Part shown: positions 9,301-20,364 of the stretch, in pieces
How the letters are laid out: each line of letters starts with the position of its first letter
Numbering within the stretch: position 1 is the stretch's first letter
Source: Impatiens glandulifera
Taxonomy: Eukaryota > Streptophyta > Magnoliopsida > Ericales > Balsaminaceae
Assembly (NCBI RefSeq): GCF_907164915.1
Contig: NC_061869.1
Location: 41,351,771 to 41,415,770 of the forward strand
Reading direction: 5' to 3'
DNA: 64,000 nt
Program-made: the position numbers and the translations under genes
Notes under the pieces: generated by a model
Told to the model about the DNA's origin: nothing
The model's input: the letters and a program-made list of their open reading frames with translations, nothing else
The model's database searches: none

Positions 9301-12300
9301 TTAAGCATCCTTAGGAAGGATCTGACTAATGTCTGTTAAACCGAGAGTAAATCTGAATTGAGAGAACTTAGCTTCCTGTAGAGGCTTCATGAAGATATCG
9401 GCCACTTGTTTGTCAGTCGATACGTATTCCAGCCGGATATGCTTCAGCGTGACATGTTCCCTGATGAAGTGGTGCCGTATGTCGATATGCTTGGTCCTAG
9501 AGTGGAGAACCGGATTGTAAGTTATTGCTATGGCACTCGTGTTGTCACAGAAGATCGGGGACTCTTCGGTTGTGACACCGAAGTCCTTCAGCTGTTGTTG
9601 TATCTAAAGTAATTGTGAACAGCAGCTTCCGGCCGCCAGATATTCAGCTTCTGCAGTGGATGTGGCCACCGATGTCTGTTTCTTGCTATGCATGAAACAA
9701 GCCGGTCACCTAGGAACTGACATGTTCCGCTGGTACTTTTTCTGTCGATCTTACATCCTGCATAGTCTGCATCTGAGTAACTCGTTAGATTAAAGGACGA
9801 GTCCTTTGGATACCACAGACCGACATCAGGTGTGCCCTTTAGATACTTCAGTATCCTCTTTGCGGCTGTGTAGTGGGATTGTTTTGGATTTGCTTGGAAT
9901 CTTCCACACACAAACCGACTGCAAACAGAATGTCCGGTCTACTCGCTGTCAAGTATAGGAGAGAACCGATCATGCCCCGGTATGCAATCTGGTCTACCGA
10001 TTGGCCCTCATCATCCCTGTCTAATTTAAGCGAAGAGCTCATTGGAGTAGCCGCCGAGGAGCAAGTGTCCATCCTGAACTTCTTTAGTAGCTCCTAGGTG
10101 TACTTAGGTTGGCTAATGAATGTTCCTTCTTTGAGTTGCTTAACCTGAAGACCTAGGAAGAAACTTAATTCTCCCATCATACTCATTTCAAACTTGTCAG
10201 TCATCATTTTTGAGAATTTATCACATAGTTTAGGATCGGTTGAGCCAAAAATGATATCATCTACATAGATTTGAACAAGTAGGATATGTTCCTTCTTTTC
10301 AAATTTAAACAACGTTTTATCCACCGAACCGATGGTGAAATCATGTTGTAATAGAAACGCGATTAGTGTATCATAGCAGGCTCTAGGTGCTTGCTTTAGA
10401 CCGTATAATGCTTTATTTAACCGGTATACATGGTTTGGAAATGCAGCGCTTTTGAAACCGGGTGGTTGTTCAACATACACTTCTTCACGTAGGTCACCGT
10501 TCAGAAATGCACTTTTAACATCCATTTGAAACACCTTAAAGTTTTTGAAAGCAGCAAAGGCTAGAAAAATCCTAATGGCTTCAATCCTAGCTACAGGGGC
10601 AAATGATTCTTCAAAATCAATGCCTTCTTCCTGTTTATAACCTTGTGCCACTAATCTGGCTTTGTTCCTCGTGACCAAACCGTCCTCATTGAGTTTGTTT
10701 CTAAATACCCATCTTGTTCCTATGACCGATTGATCTATCGGTCTAGGGACTAGGTACCAGACTTTACTACTCTCGAACTGGTTTAGCTCTTCTTGCATTC
10801 CCAAGATCCAATCCGGATCTGACAATGCTTCATCTATTCTTTTCGGTTCAATCTGGGATATAAAAGCGGAATTAAAGTATCCTTCCAGAAGTTGACCCCT
10901 AGTTCGAACAAGTTCTGAAGGGTCACCTATAATTTACTCAGGAGGATGTTTACTGTTTCTTCTGAGGTTCAGTTCAGGGATGTCTACCAAATTACCGTTT
11001 ACTTGATCAAGGCTAGACATGTCGGTAGGCTGAACGAGATTGTCAGACCGATCGACTTCCTCAGATTGGACCGAAGTGTCAGCTTCCTGTTGTGGAACAG
11101 CTTGATCCGGCTGGGTTTCAATATTACCCATTTGGTCATGGACAAACCGTCTGAAGACCGGAGTCCCATCTTCACTATCAGAATGGATATTATTATTTTC
11201 CAATTTGTTGTGTAGATCAAAGCATGAAGTAGTATTACTTTCAACCGATTCATCGAAAACAACGTGAATTGTTTCCTCCATGGTTGAGGTTCTATTATTA
11301 TACACTCTATATGCCTTACTTACTGCTGAATAACCTAGCATGATCCCGATATCGGTTTTTGCATCAAAAGTAGTGAGTTGGTTTTACCATTTATATAACA
11401 CTTACAACCGAAAATCTTGAGGTACTTAAGTTTGGGAATCCTGTTAAAATAAACCTCATACGGTATTTTGTTGTGAAATTTGTTAATTAAAGACCGATTT
11501 TGTGTATAACATGCAGTGTTGATAGCCTCAGCCAAGAATTTCTGAGCAATTCCCGAATCGGCTATCATGGACCGTGCGGCTTCCTTGAGAGTCCGGTTTC
11601 TTCTCTCGGCCAGGCCATTTTGTTGAGGAGTCCTAGCACTAGACAACTCGTGTCTAATTCCGGATTCATCAAGATATGCGGTTAATGTACTATTAGTAAA
11701 TTCGGTACCTCGATCACTTCAAATACTATTAATACGAGTTGATTTTTCATTTTGTAGGCGCTTAAGAAGTGTAATCAGGTTTGATACGGTTTCACGTTTA
11801 GATGGTAGAAATATTACCCATGTAAATCTAGAATAATCATCAATAACTACCATGGTGTAAAGCATACCTCCTAGGCTAACAACCTGAATCGGTCCAAATA
11901 AGTCCATATGAAGAAGATCTAAGCATCGGCTAGATTGGATATTTCCTTTACTCTTAAAAGTTGACCTAGTTTGTTTACCCATTTGACATGCTGGGCAGAC
12001 CTTATCCTGATTAAACACTATATCAGGAATACCTTCAACTAGCTTTTTACCGCGAATGTAGTTTAAAGTTTTCATGTTCAAATGATTTAGTCTCTTATGC
12101 CACAACCAGGTTTCATCAGTCTTAGCTATCATGCATATAGGATATTCTACTCTAGTTTTCCAGTCTACCTTGTAGATATTACCTATCCTATTTCCGGTTA
12201 GTAGTACAATACCTTGAGAGTTCTTAACTAAGCATGCATGTTTAAGAAATTCTACCGTGTATCCAGCATCACACATCTGACTAATGCTAAGCAGGTTAAA

Positions 12301-12570
12301 ACGTAGGTTTTCAACTAAGAGTACATTATCAATGGTTAGGTTACCATGGACAATCTTACCCTTACCCACAGTTCTACCTTTTGAGTTGTCACCGAAGGTG
12401 ATTAAAGCACCGGTTACTGTTCTGATATCGGTTAGCAAGTTGTTATTTCCGGTCATGTGCCTGGAGCAGCCGCTGTCCAAGAACCATTCAGAGTTTCCTA
12501 GCCGTTTCTTTGGATCCTGCAAAATATACATATTTACAACTGTTTGGTACCCACATTTACTTGGGTCCAC
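9301..12570 (-). pseudogene. pol: Copia pol: protease, integrase, reverse transcriptase, RNase H (broken)
   Basis: Domains in order on the minus strand: aspartic protease WFLDSGCSRHMTG (near 12485); GAG-pre-integrase His/Cys zinc motif (WHKRLNHLN...CPACQMGK, 12110-11970); integrase core DDE (MDLFGP near 11910, SDRGTEF near 11700, NGLAERRNRT near 11620); RT with AFLNGD and YVDDIIFGS (near 10250); RNase H with SYSDADYAG (near 9760); end TAA at 9301. Lesions: TGA at about 11718 inside the integrase, a frameshift near 11385, a stop at about 10934, a TAG near 10096, a frameshift near 9895, another near 9695, and a TAG near 9606. The protease frame differs from gag, and a stop also closes the gag frame, so the original joint is blurred. 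The polyprotein made virus-like-particle enzymes and is now inactive. Confidence 0.92.
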
Positions 12571-14392
12571 ATGCGATTAGTCCCTTAGGTATCCAAACCT
12601 TGACAAACCGGACGATCTTCTTTGCTAGGGTTTTAACCGTCCTTTTGGCACTCGGTCTTGTGTATCTTGGTTTTTCTACATAGGTCTTAAATGGTGGTGA
12701 TCTTCGGTGTGGTGATATTTGGTTTGACCTACGCGGTTCAGGAAAGGCTTTCATATGTTTGAGGATTTCGGCTTTTCTTTTCACAGGGTCAAGCCATTTC
12801 TCAGAGTCGGTTGGACCAACATAGTCGTATTTTAGCTTTTCTTCCCTATAGTATGCGGTCAACTCTTCTTCAGCGGTCCAGGAGCTTTTAAGGAATCTTA
12901 TAAGGGGAAGGTTACTTCTTGTAAACCTTACTTTCTCTACGGGTTTTTGGTCTTTGGAGCTATCCTCCGTGTATCCTAGGCCAGATTTGCAACGAGGATG
13001 TCTGTAATGACTACACATTTTCTTTACTATATCACTAGATCTCTTATATGCAGCCATCTTATATTGAAGTCGGGCATTTTCTTCCTCGGTTAATTCTCTA
13101 GTCGGTTCACTAGGCTGTTTGGTCGGAGGATCTAACTTGGTTTCTAAGATAGGGGTGTCATCAGGTTTTACGACCTCCGGTTCGGTTATAATAGGTACCT
13201 CTAGTTCTGTCGGAATGGGTACTATGGGATCGGTTCTAATGTTGAGGTTCTTAGGTAGCATGGCTAGTAGGTTCCTATACTCTTCTACCATGTCATTCAA
13301 TGCATTATATAACTCATCTTTAGTAAATTCTTCACAAGGAGAGTCGAATACCTGTTCCTCGTTTGCCATGAGACATGTGAGTTCATCATCACTGTCACTG
13401 TGAGCCCATAAGCTTCCTCCATCATCGGCTATCAGTGCTTTCGGTACCTCACTTCCTTCACCGGTTTGTTGATAATTGTTTCGGTTATTTTGGTAATCCG
13501 GTTTCTGGGTATCCCTCCTCGGTTTCCTGCATTCCCACTTAAAATGTCCCAGACAGTTGCAATTATAACACCTTACATTGGATTTATCACCATAGTAGTT
13601 GTTTGTCGGTTGGCTTCTTTTCATGAACCTCCCAAACTTCTGTGCAAGCATTGCCATGGCATCCTCAGTGAACTGTTCGGCGGTTCTGATCGGTACAGGT
13701 GCAGGGGCCGGTGCAGGTGCAGGTGCAAGTGTAACCGGTTCTGTAGATGTGATTAGTGCTCTGGTTGATGTTGCGGCCGAGACTTCTTCTTCAGTCCTAG
13801 ATCTCATTTCGAACTCATATGCCTTAAGATCTTCGAATACATCGTGTAGTTTCATCTTACGTAGGCTCTTTGATTCCCTCATTACCATTGTTTTTATGTC
13901 CCAAGTACTTGGAAGAGATCTCAAAGCTTTCATAATGACTTCTTTGTTGTCATACCTCTTTCCAAGTGTTGCTAGCTCATCTAACACACTAGTGAACCGG
14001 TCACTGTACTCCTTCATAGTTTCTCCTGGTTTCATTTTGATGCTTTCAAACTTCTGTGTAGCCACCATTATCTTGTTTTCTTTTGTTCTTTCATTTCCCT
14101 CAAAGATCTGGATAACCGTGTTCCATGTCTCCGTCGCGGTTGTGCAGTCTCTGATCTTGCAGTATGTGTTTCTGTCCACACTGTTGGAGATCCGGTTTCT
14201 AGCGTGATTATCCAGTTTGTTTCTTCTCCTATCTTCAGCCGTCCATTCATTTCTGTCCTTATCAATGAATATCGGTCCTTCTGTCAGAATGGACTCCATT
14301 TCATCATCCAAGGTGATTAGATGCAGGTGCATGTGTGCCTTCCAGTTGGCAAAGTCATCACCTTCTAGCATTGGAGGCCTATCCTGAAACAT
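12557..14392 (-). CDS. gag: Copia Gag (611 aa), intact
   Basis: A long uninterrupted frame beginning MFQDRPPMLEGDDFANWK, typical of Sirevirus/Copia Gag, about 40 bp downstream of the PBS. Residues about 60-205 are the helical gag/UBN2 region; about 221-234 is an (AP)n stretch; a CX2CX4HX4C zinc knuckle (CYNCNCLGHFKWEC) is at about 274-287; then an acidic segment and a Pro-rich segment. The last 14 bases overlap the pol frame. Gag forms the cytoplasmic particle that packages element RNA. Being intact, it could still be made while pol is dead. Confidence 0.9.
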   Translation of the reverse strand: MFQDRPPMLEGDDFANWKAHMHLHLITLDDEMESILTEGPIFIDKDRNEWTAEDRRRNKLDNHARNRISNSVDRNTYCKIRDCTTATETWNTVIQIFEGNERTKENKIMVATQKFESIKMKPGETMKEYSDRFTSVLDELATLGKRYDNKEVIMKALRSLPSTWDIKTMVMRESKSLRKMKLHDVFEDLKAYEFEMRSRTEEEVSAATSTRALITSTEPVTLAPAPAPAPAPVPIRTAEQFTEDAMAMLAQKFGRFMKRSQPTNNYYGDKSNVRCYNCNCLGHFKWECRKPRRDTQKPDYQNNRNNYQQTGEGSEVPKALIADDGGSLWAHSDSDDELTCLMANEEQVFDSPCEEFTKDELYNALNDMVEEYRNLLAMLPKNLNIRTDPIVPIPTELEVPIITEPEVVKPDDTPILETKLDPPTKQPSEPTRELTEEENARLQYKMAAYKRSSDIVKKMCSHYRHPRCKSGLGYTEDSSKDQKPVEKVRFTRSNLPLIRFLKSSWTAEEELTAYYREEKLKYDYVGPTDSEKWLDPVKRKAEILKHMKAFPEPRRSNQISPHRRSPPFKTYVEKPRYTRPSAKRTVKTLAKKIVRFVKVWIPKGLIACGPK

Positions 14393-14417
14393 ACTTACTT
14401 GAGTATTGAAACTAACT

Positions 14418-14429
14418 GCTCTGATACCA
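14418..14429 (-). other. primer binding site for initiator tRNA-Met
   Basis: On the minus strand TGGTATCAGAGC follows the 5' LTR end by two bases. It is complementary to the 3' end of plant tRNA-iMet, the usual Copia primer. It fixes the right LTR as the 5' LTR and the element as minus-strand. Confidence 0.92.
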
Positions 14430-14431
14430 AT

Positions 14432-15733
14432 TATTAGGATCTAGGTAGCCGCTGGAGGACCGGGGGTTGGACCGGTTAGCGGTTCTCACTCGAAGGGTGG
14501 TGGTTAATCCGGTTAGAGATTAACACCGGGGTTTCAATACTACACAACTTGTCACAAACCCTTGAACTAGGTTCAAGCGCGGAAGATGTTTGCTTTCAGG
14601 TTGAAGCGGCACACTTGTATGATAGGCAGAATCGGTTTTATATAATGGAGGTTTGAGATTTGATGGGTCGGCTTCGGTAATCTGGAAATTCGGCTTGGAT
14701 AGAGTTAAGTCGGTTATAGCGGTACGGATTGGTTAGATAATGAAACCGGCAGACAGTAAATAACAAGACAGAGTTCATGGATGTTCAGAGATAAAACTCC
14801 TACGTCACCCCTTCCTCTCGAAACCGCGAGAAGGATATTCACTAAGGAATACAAGTACAATCCGATCGAGACTTATTTCTTGCTCGATAACACTCTTACA
14901 ATTTACACCGAAATTGTAAAACACACACTTTAACTTTAGCACTTAGGCTTTCTTAGAACAGCACAGTCTTATCACTTGTAGAGTAAATGCTCTTAGAATT
15001 TCTCACTTGTCTCACTGTATGTTACTTGTCCCGCATTTATTCTTCTTCAAGTGCCCCTTTTATAGGTGAAATATGCCAACGGTCATATTTCACTTCCTTG
15101 AATCTGATTGGCTGAGCAGAGGTGCAGAGGTTCAGTGATTCAGTGATTCAGAGCCTGCGGTCATCTTTTCAGACCTGGTGGTCAACCTCAGACCTGGCGG
15201 TCTGTTCTTCCGGTGTGTAAGACAAACCTGCTAGGTTTGTCTTTTACTCAATGTAGGCATTGTCTGTTAGACAGTTGTCTGTACTTGGAAGATTTCCTTT
15301 CTGACTTATCCTGAAGTGGAAAGATCTTGCCGGACTGTTTTCTGCAGCCTGCAGACTTTCCTCAGACTTGTATGAATATGGAAGTGTTCAGTCTGTTCCT
15401 TTGGTATCATTCTCAAAAGATACCCGAATTGTCTTCTTGTACTGGTCGGTCATTCGACTTAACCGGATGGCTTCCGGTACGAGTGATGTAACCGAACTTC
15501 TTCCTGTTATTCCTTTGCCTTGTGGCCGGTCGGCTGTCTGATGTTTCCGGTTTTAAGCTTTGGCCGATCCTTTCTTTGTGTGGTCATGTTCCAAGTATTC
15601 TTTGTCGGTTTACTAGCTTGACCGGCTAGTTTTCTTTAGCCGGTTGTTTTGTTTGTCCGGTCCGGTTCCTTGTTCCTGCATGAAAGGTATATTTAAGTTA
15701 GGTTTATTTGAACCGGTCTAATTTTATCTAACA
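14432..15733 (-). repeat. 5' LTR of the Copia element (1302 bp)
   Basis: Nearly identical to 2079-3388. The inner end reads TATTAG instead of TGTTAG; the outer end CTAACA abuts the ATACA target duplication. It has two copies of the 8-bp gtgattca unit. Confidence 0.95.
15053..15068 (-). promoter_or_regulatory. TATA core of the LTR promoter
   Basis: CACCTATAAAAGGGGC on the minus strand inside the 5' LTR, also at 2700-2715 in the 3' LTR. A typical plant LTR TATA box upstream of the R region, directing element transcription leftwards. Confidence 0.7.
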
Positions 15734-15738
15734 ATACA

Positions 15739-17569
15739 TATTAAAGTGATAAATATAACCATATATTAAAATTAGAGTTTTGATGGAATACAAATTTAGG
15801 AGAGTTCAAAATTTGAAAATAAGAAGTTAAATTTGATGTCTTAAATTTGATGTTTATTTATTAAATTTATTAAAAGAACATTTATTTGATATAATAAATA
15901 TTATATTTTATCATGATAATCAATTTTTTTTCAAAATATAAATTTATAATCTAAATTATTATTAAAATTATCAAAATGTGATATAATAACAATAACTAAA
16001 TATTTAAAGTAAAATTGGCATAAATAATAATCCAATAAATTAGTTTAAATGTTAACAAGACCAATAAGTAAGAATTTTCACTAAAAATTCTTTAATTTGA
16101 GATGATGTCATTTTCACTCTCAATATTAAAAATAAAATCATTTATACGAATCCCTCTTTATTGAATATATTGTATAATCTCTCGAAGTAAACCTAATTTA
16201 CATTTCTTTTTGTAGCTTACAAAATATCTTTCTTCTTTATCTAAACCGTGATCAAAATTAGATGTTTCATTTATCATTAAAATGTAATATATCATATATG
16301 GTATGTATGTATGTACCATATTCTTTTTAATATATAGATGTATGATCAAACCTATAATAATAATATTTGTTTTATTTTAAGAATAACGGGGAAGAAGAAA
16401 AGAGTAATAATATCTTATTAGACTTGTTTGCCTTGTTTTTCTTTTTCTTGTGCGTAGTGGTAGCCGCATCATTGAGAAAAAAATAACACTAGATCCAAAT
16501 CAACATGTCGAATTCAATATCAATCAAAAGTAATACTACGTCCAAATCAACAACGGTAGTTAAAATTAAAAAATTACTCATTATAATGGCTAAAAAATAT
16601 AATAGAGTCCACATTAATCAACATAGATAACATTTAATGCGGTATTTAATAATGGATACTGACTTACATAATGCAGTCTCTATTCCCTATTTGAAATTTA
16701 CTTATTAAAATACAAATACAAATACAAATGGAGACACTCAAAAAATAATAATTAATGTTATTCTTTAATAAAAAAATTATATATATTAATTGAAAATAAA
16801 GAAATGATTTTTTTTTGATAAAAATAAATTAAAAAAATATATATAGAAAAATTAATAAAAATATTTGAATTAAAAATGTATTTAACTAATAGATTAAGTT
16901 TAAATTAATTGAAAAATATATTTAAGAATTATTTTTTATTATAAAAAAATATATTCATACCAAAATATAATTTTTTTATTAACACATATATAATTATTTA
17001 ATATAAAAAATTAAGACATTGTATGAATTTTTTATTTAACTATTATGTTAATTTTAAATATTATTGAATATTTTTTCAATTATCTATTATAATAATTTAT
17101 TATTATAAAAAATAAGACAAAATAATTTTTTATTATCACATATTTTTTTAAACCTTTTATATATTTTAATTTTTTTAAAATTAGTTCAATTATCTATTAT
17201 AATAATTTATTTATTTTAAAACAATTAATTATATTCAATTTATTTATTTTAAAATAATTAATTATATTTAATTTATTTATTTTTCTAATTTTGATAAATG
17301 TTAAATATTATTAAATTAATAAATAAAATTATAATAGATATAAAAAATATAAAATTTATAATTAAATTGGTTACTTAATTTTTAATATTTTTATTTTACA
17401 AATAAGTATAATTATATTGTTAATTTAATCTAAAATTCAATGTTTGAAGATTTTGTTTTTGTTGAAATTATTTTTATTTTTATCTGATTCTATTAATTTA
17501 TATAATTGATTCTTTTGCATTAAATATTTTTTAAAATATTTTTCAAATTTTATATATACTTGATGAAAT

Positions 17570-17615
<46 letters not shown>

Positions 17616-17739
17616 TTGAATTAAACTTAATTTTTATAATTAAAACTAATTTTTATAATTAAAACTAATTTAAAATTATTTAAATTTAAATAATATTATT
17701 TTTATTTAAAATATTTTTATATAAATAATATTTTATTTT
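15739..17739. other. AT-rich intergenic DNA
   Basis: About 2 kb of extreme AT content with poly-A/T runs and an (AT)n tract at about 17574-17611. No gene seen. The last kilobase may be the body of a Helitron whose 3' end is at 17776, but I cannot find its 5' end. Confidence 0.6.
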
Positions 17740-17776
17740 TATCCTTACTCGTGCAAATGCGCGGATTCATTACTAG
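17740..17776 (+). mobile_element. Helitron-like 3' terminus
   Basis: A short hairpin CGTGC-AAAT-GCGCG (one G:T pair) is followed 10 bases later by CTAG and then T, the signature of a plant Helitron 3' end inserted in an A|T site. The body upstream is AT-rich and its 5' TC end was not identified, so the extent is unknown. Confidence 0.4.
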
Positions 17777-18679
17777 TTTCACTAAAAACACTACAAGGTC
17801 TAATATTCTTAAGATGCATAAAATGAATGCAATAGACTAGCTAAAAAATGCGTTCATACCCTAAAAAGATTTGTTTCACTTTTAATTTGTGGACTTCTAT
17901 TTCCATTTCCATTATTGGTTATGTTTAGACCAATTTTTGATATTTTGTTTTTAAATTAAATTATTATTATTATTATTTTATTTAATTATTTTTTTAAATA
18001 ATAAAAAAATTAATTTTAATAGTAAAAAATCATTTCAGGTTGGTCCGAGTTCGGATTCGGGTTGAATTTTTTTTTTTGTGATGCACCTACTTCAACCAAA
18101 CCAAGCCCATCCGAATTGACACCCGTCCGATCCGGTTGGCACTAGGAATGCCGTATCCTGCTCTTCCTTTTTATTGATAGCAAAAGAAGGTCATAGTTAT
18201 TGAAATTCAAGTATATATTAACTTATTAGGGTAACTCAAGTAGCAATAGTCGATATTAAGTTTTTGAACTCTAATTAACTTAAGAGATCAAATATCACTG
18301 AAGTAGCAGTAGACGATGATTAAGTTTTTGAACTCCAATTAACTTGAGAGATCTAATAACACAATTCGATTTTCATTCCAAACATTTTATGTTGAAAGAA
18401 TGTCATACCTATAGTAATAAAATAAAATCTCCAAAATATAGGGTGAACCAAAAATGATAGGTAGATTGAAATACATCGATAATTATCATTATCGTTTTTT
18501 AACTCTTGTTGATTTGCACTAAACACCAAAAGATTAAGACTCGACAACAAAAACTAGTAGGTTATAGTTTTTTAAATGATCTATTTAATTAAAAAAATTG
18601 TTTAAGCACAACCATAAAAGCATAACATGGAAAAAAATATTATGTATAAATTGAATACATTAGAATAATTAATTGACTC
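17777..18679. other. intergenic stretch with a short tandem duplication
   Basis: AT-rich DNA. 18230-18360 holds two diverged copies of a unit of about 65-70 bp (shared: attaagtttttgaactc and aattaactt). 18040-18145 is a small CG-richer patch with gttcgg/ccgatcc motifs typical of transposon ends. No gene seen. Confidence 0.45.
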
Positions 18680-20364
18680 GAAAATCTTTAAAAAGAACAA
18701 TAAGATCTCCACACGAATCCATAGGTTTTCCGGATATAATCTCCGACATCGTTATGATAATGACATTGTGAATAATCATTAACGATCTACTATCATTGTT
18801 AAAAAATCTCTGATTTCTTTCCAACCAGATAATCCACCCAAAAATTATAGGGATAGAGACTCATCTTCTAAGTCTCGCATTTTTAGTTTCCCTAATCCAT
18901 GCCTCCCAATAGTCGCTAACAGTTTCCGGTATAACCCATTGTATTCCAGTCAAATTTCACAAAAGACTTCATATATTTGCAACAACGTGACAATGTAAAA
19001 GTAGATAAGAAGTTGTCTCAACCTCTTTGTAACACATACGATAACGACTCACAATAATCATGCATTTTTTTCATACATCTATTATCAGTAATAATTCCGC
19101 TGTGAATAACACTCAAACCAAAAAAAGAGATCATGGTAGACATCTTAGACTCCTATAAATTTTCTAACAAAGATCGATCGGGCTAACTTTATTGAACAAA
19201 GTGTAACAATGTCACACATGAAAGTTATTCAGATCATGCCACCGCATAAAATCTTGAGAAGATGGGTGTGACCCCTTATTTCCAGCCATGAACAAAAGTC
19301 TATCATTGAACATGTTTTCTTCATTGTTCAATCTTATTCTATACCTGATACAGTTTGCAAAACCACTAGACTGAGTGTCAACCATATCTATGACCGATGC
19401 ATCTCTACAAATAGAAATAGAACTAAACTTGGGGAAAACCTTCGCCAAACATTTACCACCGCACCAAGTGTCTTCCCAAAAACTAATCGAACTTCCATCA
19501 CACACAATAAAAATTGAATGCTCCCAATACACCTTCCACATGGCATAAATACCACCACAAATGTTGTATCCCACGAGTTCTTAGCTTCAAACCTTCCACA
19601 TGGCATAAATACCACCACAAATGTTGTATCCTGACCAAATTTACATTTAATTAATTTAGCCCAAATACTCTCTTGCTCATATGCAAATCTACTATACCAT
19701 TCAGATAATAAAGATTTATTAAAATAAACAAGATCGCGGATTCTAAATCCCCCTACTCTTTTATTAATTTAACCTTATCCCAACTCACTAAATGAGAAAA
19801 TGAGGAATTAGACGCACCCCATAAAAATTTACACATAATTCTCTCCATCTTCACAGCCACACACTTTGAAAGGACAAATGAGACATCATATAAGTTGTCA
19901 TTGAAGAAAGAGCACTCTTGATGAGGACTAAACGACCTCCCTTATAAATCGTCTTATTTTTCTAAATGGGAAGCTTTCTATACATCTTTTTGATGATCAG
20001 GTCTCAAGAAACTTTGAACTAGGTTTAGTCCTAGAGGGAGCCCGATATACGTAGATGGAAAAATCCCAGAATACATATCAATCTAATCTTTCTTCTAGAC
20101 AAAACTGAATTAGAGAAAAAATATCAGACTTACCCAATTTAACACGCAATCCCGAACACGTTCCAAATAGTTAGAGAATATCACGAAGGTGATTGACATT
20201 TCTCTCAGTAACCTGAATCATATAAAATGTGTCATCTGCAAATAATAAATGAGACATAGAGAACGAAGATAGTCTCGAACCACACTGATAGGATCGGCGT
20301 AATCGATAGAGACGGGGGTCTGACTATTAATGACGGCTTCGGATAAACGATTTGATAAAAATCA
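18680..20364 (-). pseudogene. LINE relic, 3' part: end of RT and zf-RVT region
   Basis: Read on the minus strand. The RT catalytic box SHLLFADDTFYMIQV lies near 20245. A DGSSISFWEDTWCGG block follows near 19480 and a Cys/His block (CYKEVETTSYLLLHCH) near 19000. A WIIWLERNQRFF block near 18820 matches the usual plant L1 C-terminus. Stops and frameshifts are frequent. It continues upstream at 22348 beyond an inserted solo LTR. Dead. Confidence 0.8.
19531..19631. repeat. 60-bp tandem duplication inside the LINE
   Basis: The segment starting accttccacatggcataaa is repeated with a 60-bp period (19531-19571 and 19591-19631) almost perfectly. It disrupts the LINE reading frame locally. Confidence 0.85.

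Larger units (their letters stand above)
2079..15733 (-). mobile_element. complete Sirevirus-lineage Ty1/Copia LTR retrotransposon with three extra post-pol genes
   Basis: The element is 13.66 kb and transcribed right to left. Termini are TGTTAG...CTAACA at the left LTR; the right LTR's inner end is mutated to TA. It is flanked by a perfect 5-bp duplication ATACA (2074-2078 and 15734-15738). Order on the coding strand: 5' LTR (14432-15733), PBS, gag, protease-integrase-RT-RNase H, accessory genes A, B and C, duplicated polypurine tract, 3' LTR (2079-3388). Integrase before RT makes it Copia. The gag/RT flavour, iMet PBS, repeated PPT and extra 3' ORFs point to the Sirevirus lineage. The LTRs differ mainly by one 8-bp repeat unit and scattered substitutions, so insertion was fairly recent, yet pol carries several nonsense and frameshift lesions. 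It is non-autonomous now unless helped in trans. Confidence 0.95.

Noticed and set aside
13119..14207. Plus-strand ORFs (94-202 codons) over gag
   Set aside because: Antisense shadows of the gag frame, which has a zinc knuckle and correct position after the PBS.
19388..19618. Separate 76-aa minus-strand ORF in the LINE
   Set aside because: It is an out-of-frame shadow created by the 60-bp tandem duplication within the LINE.
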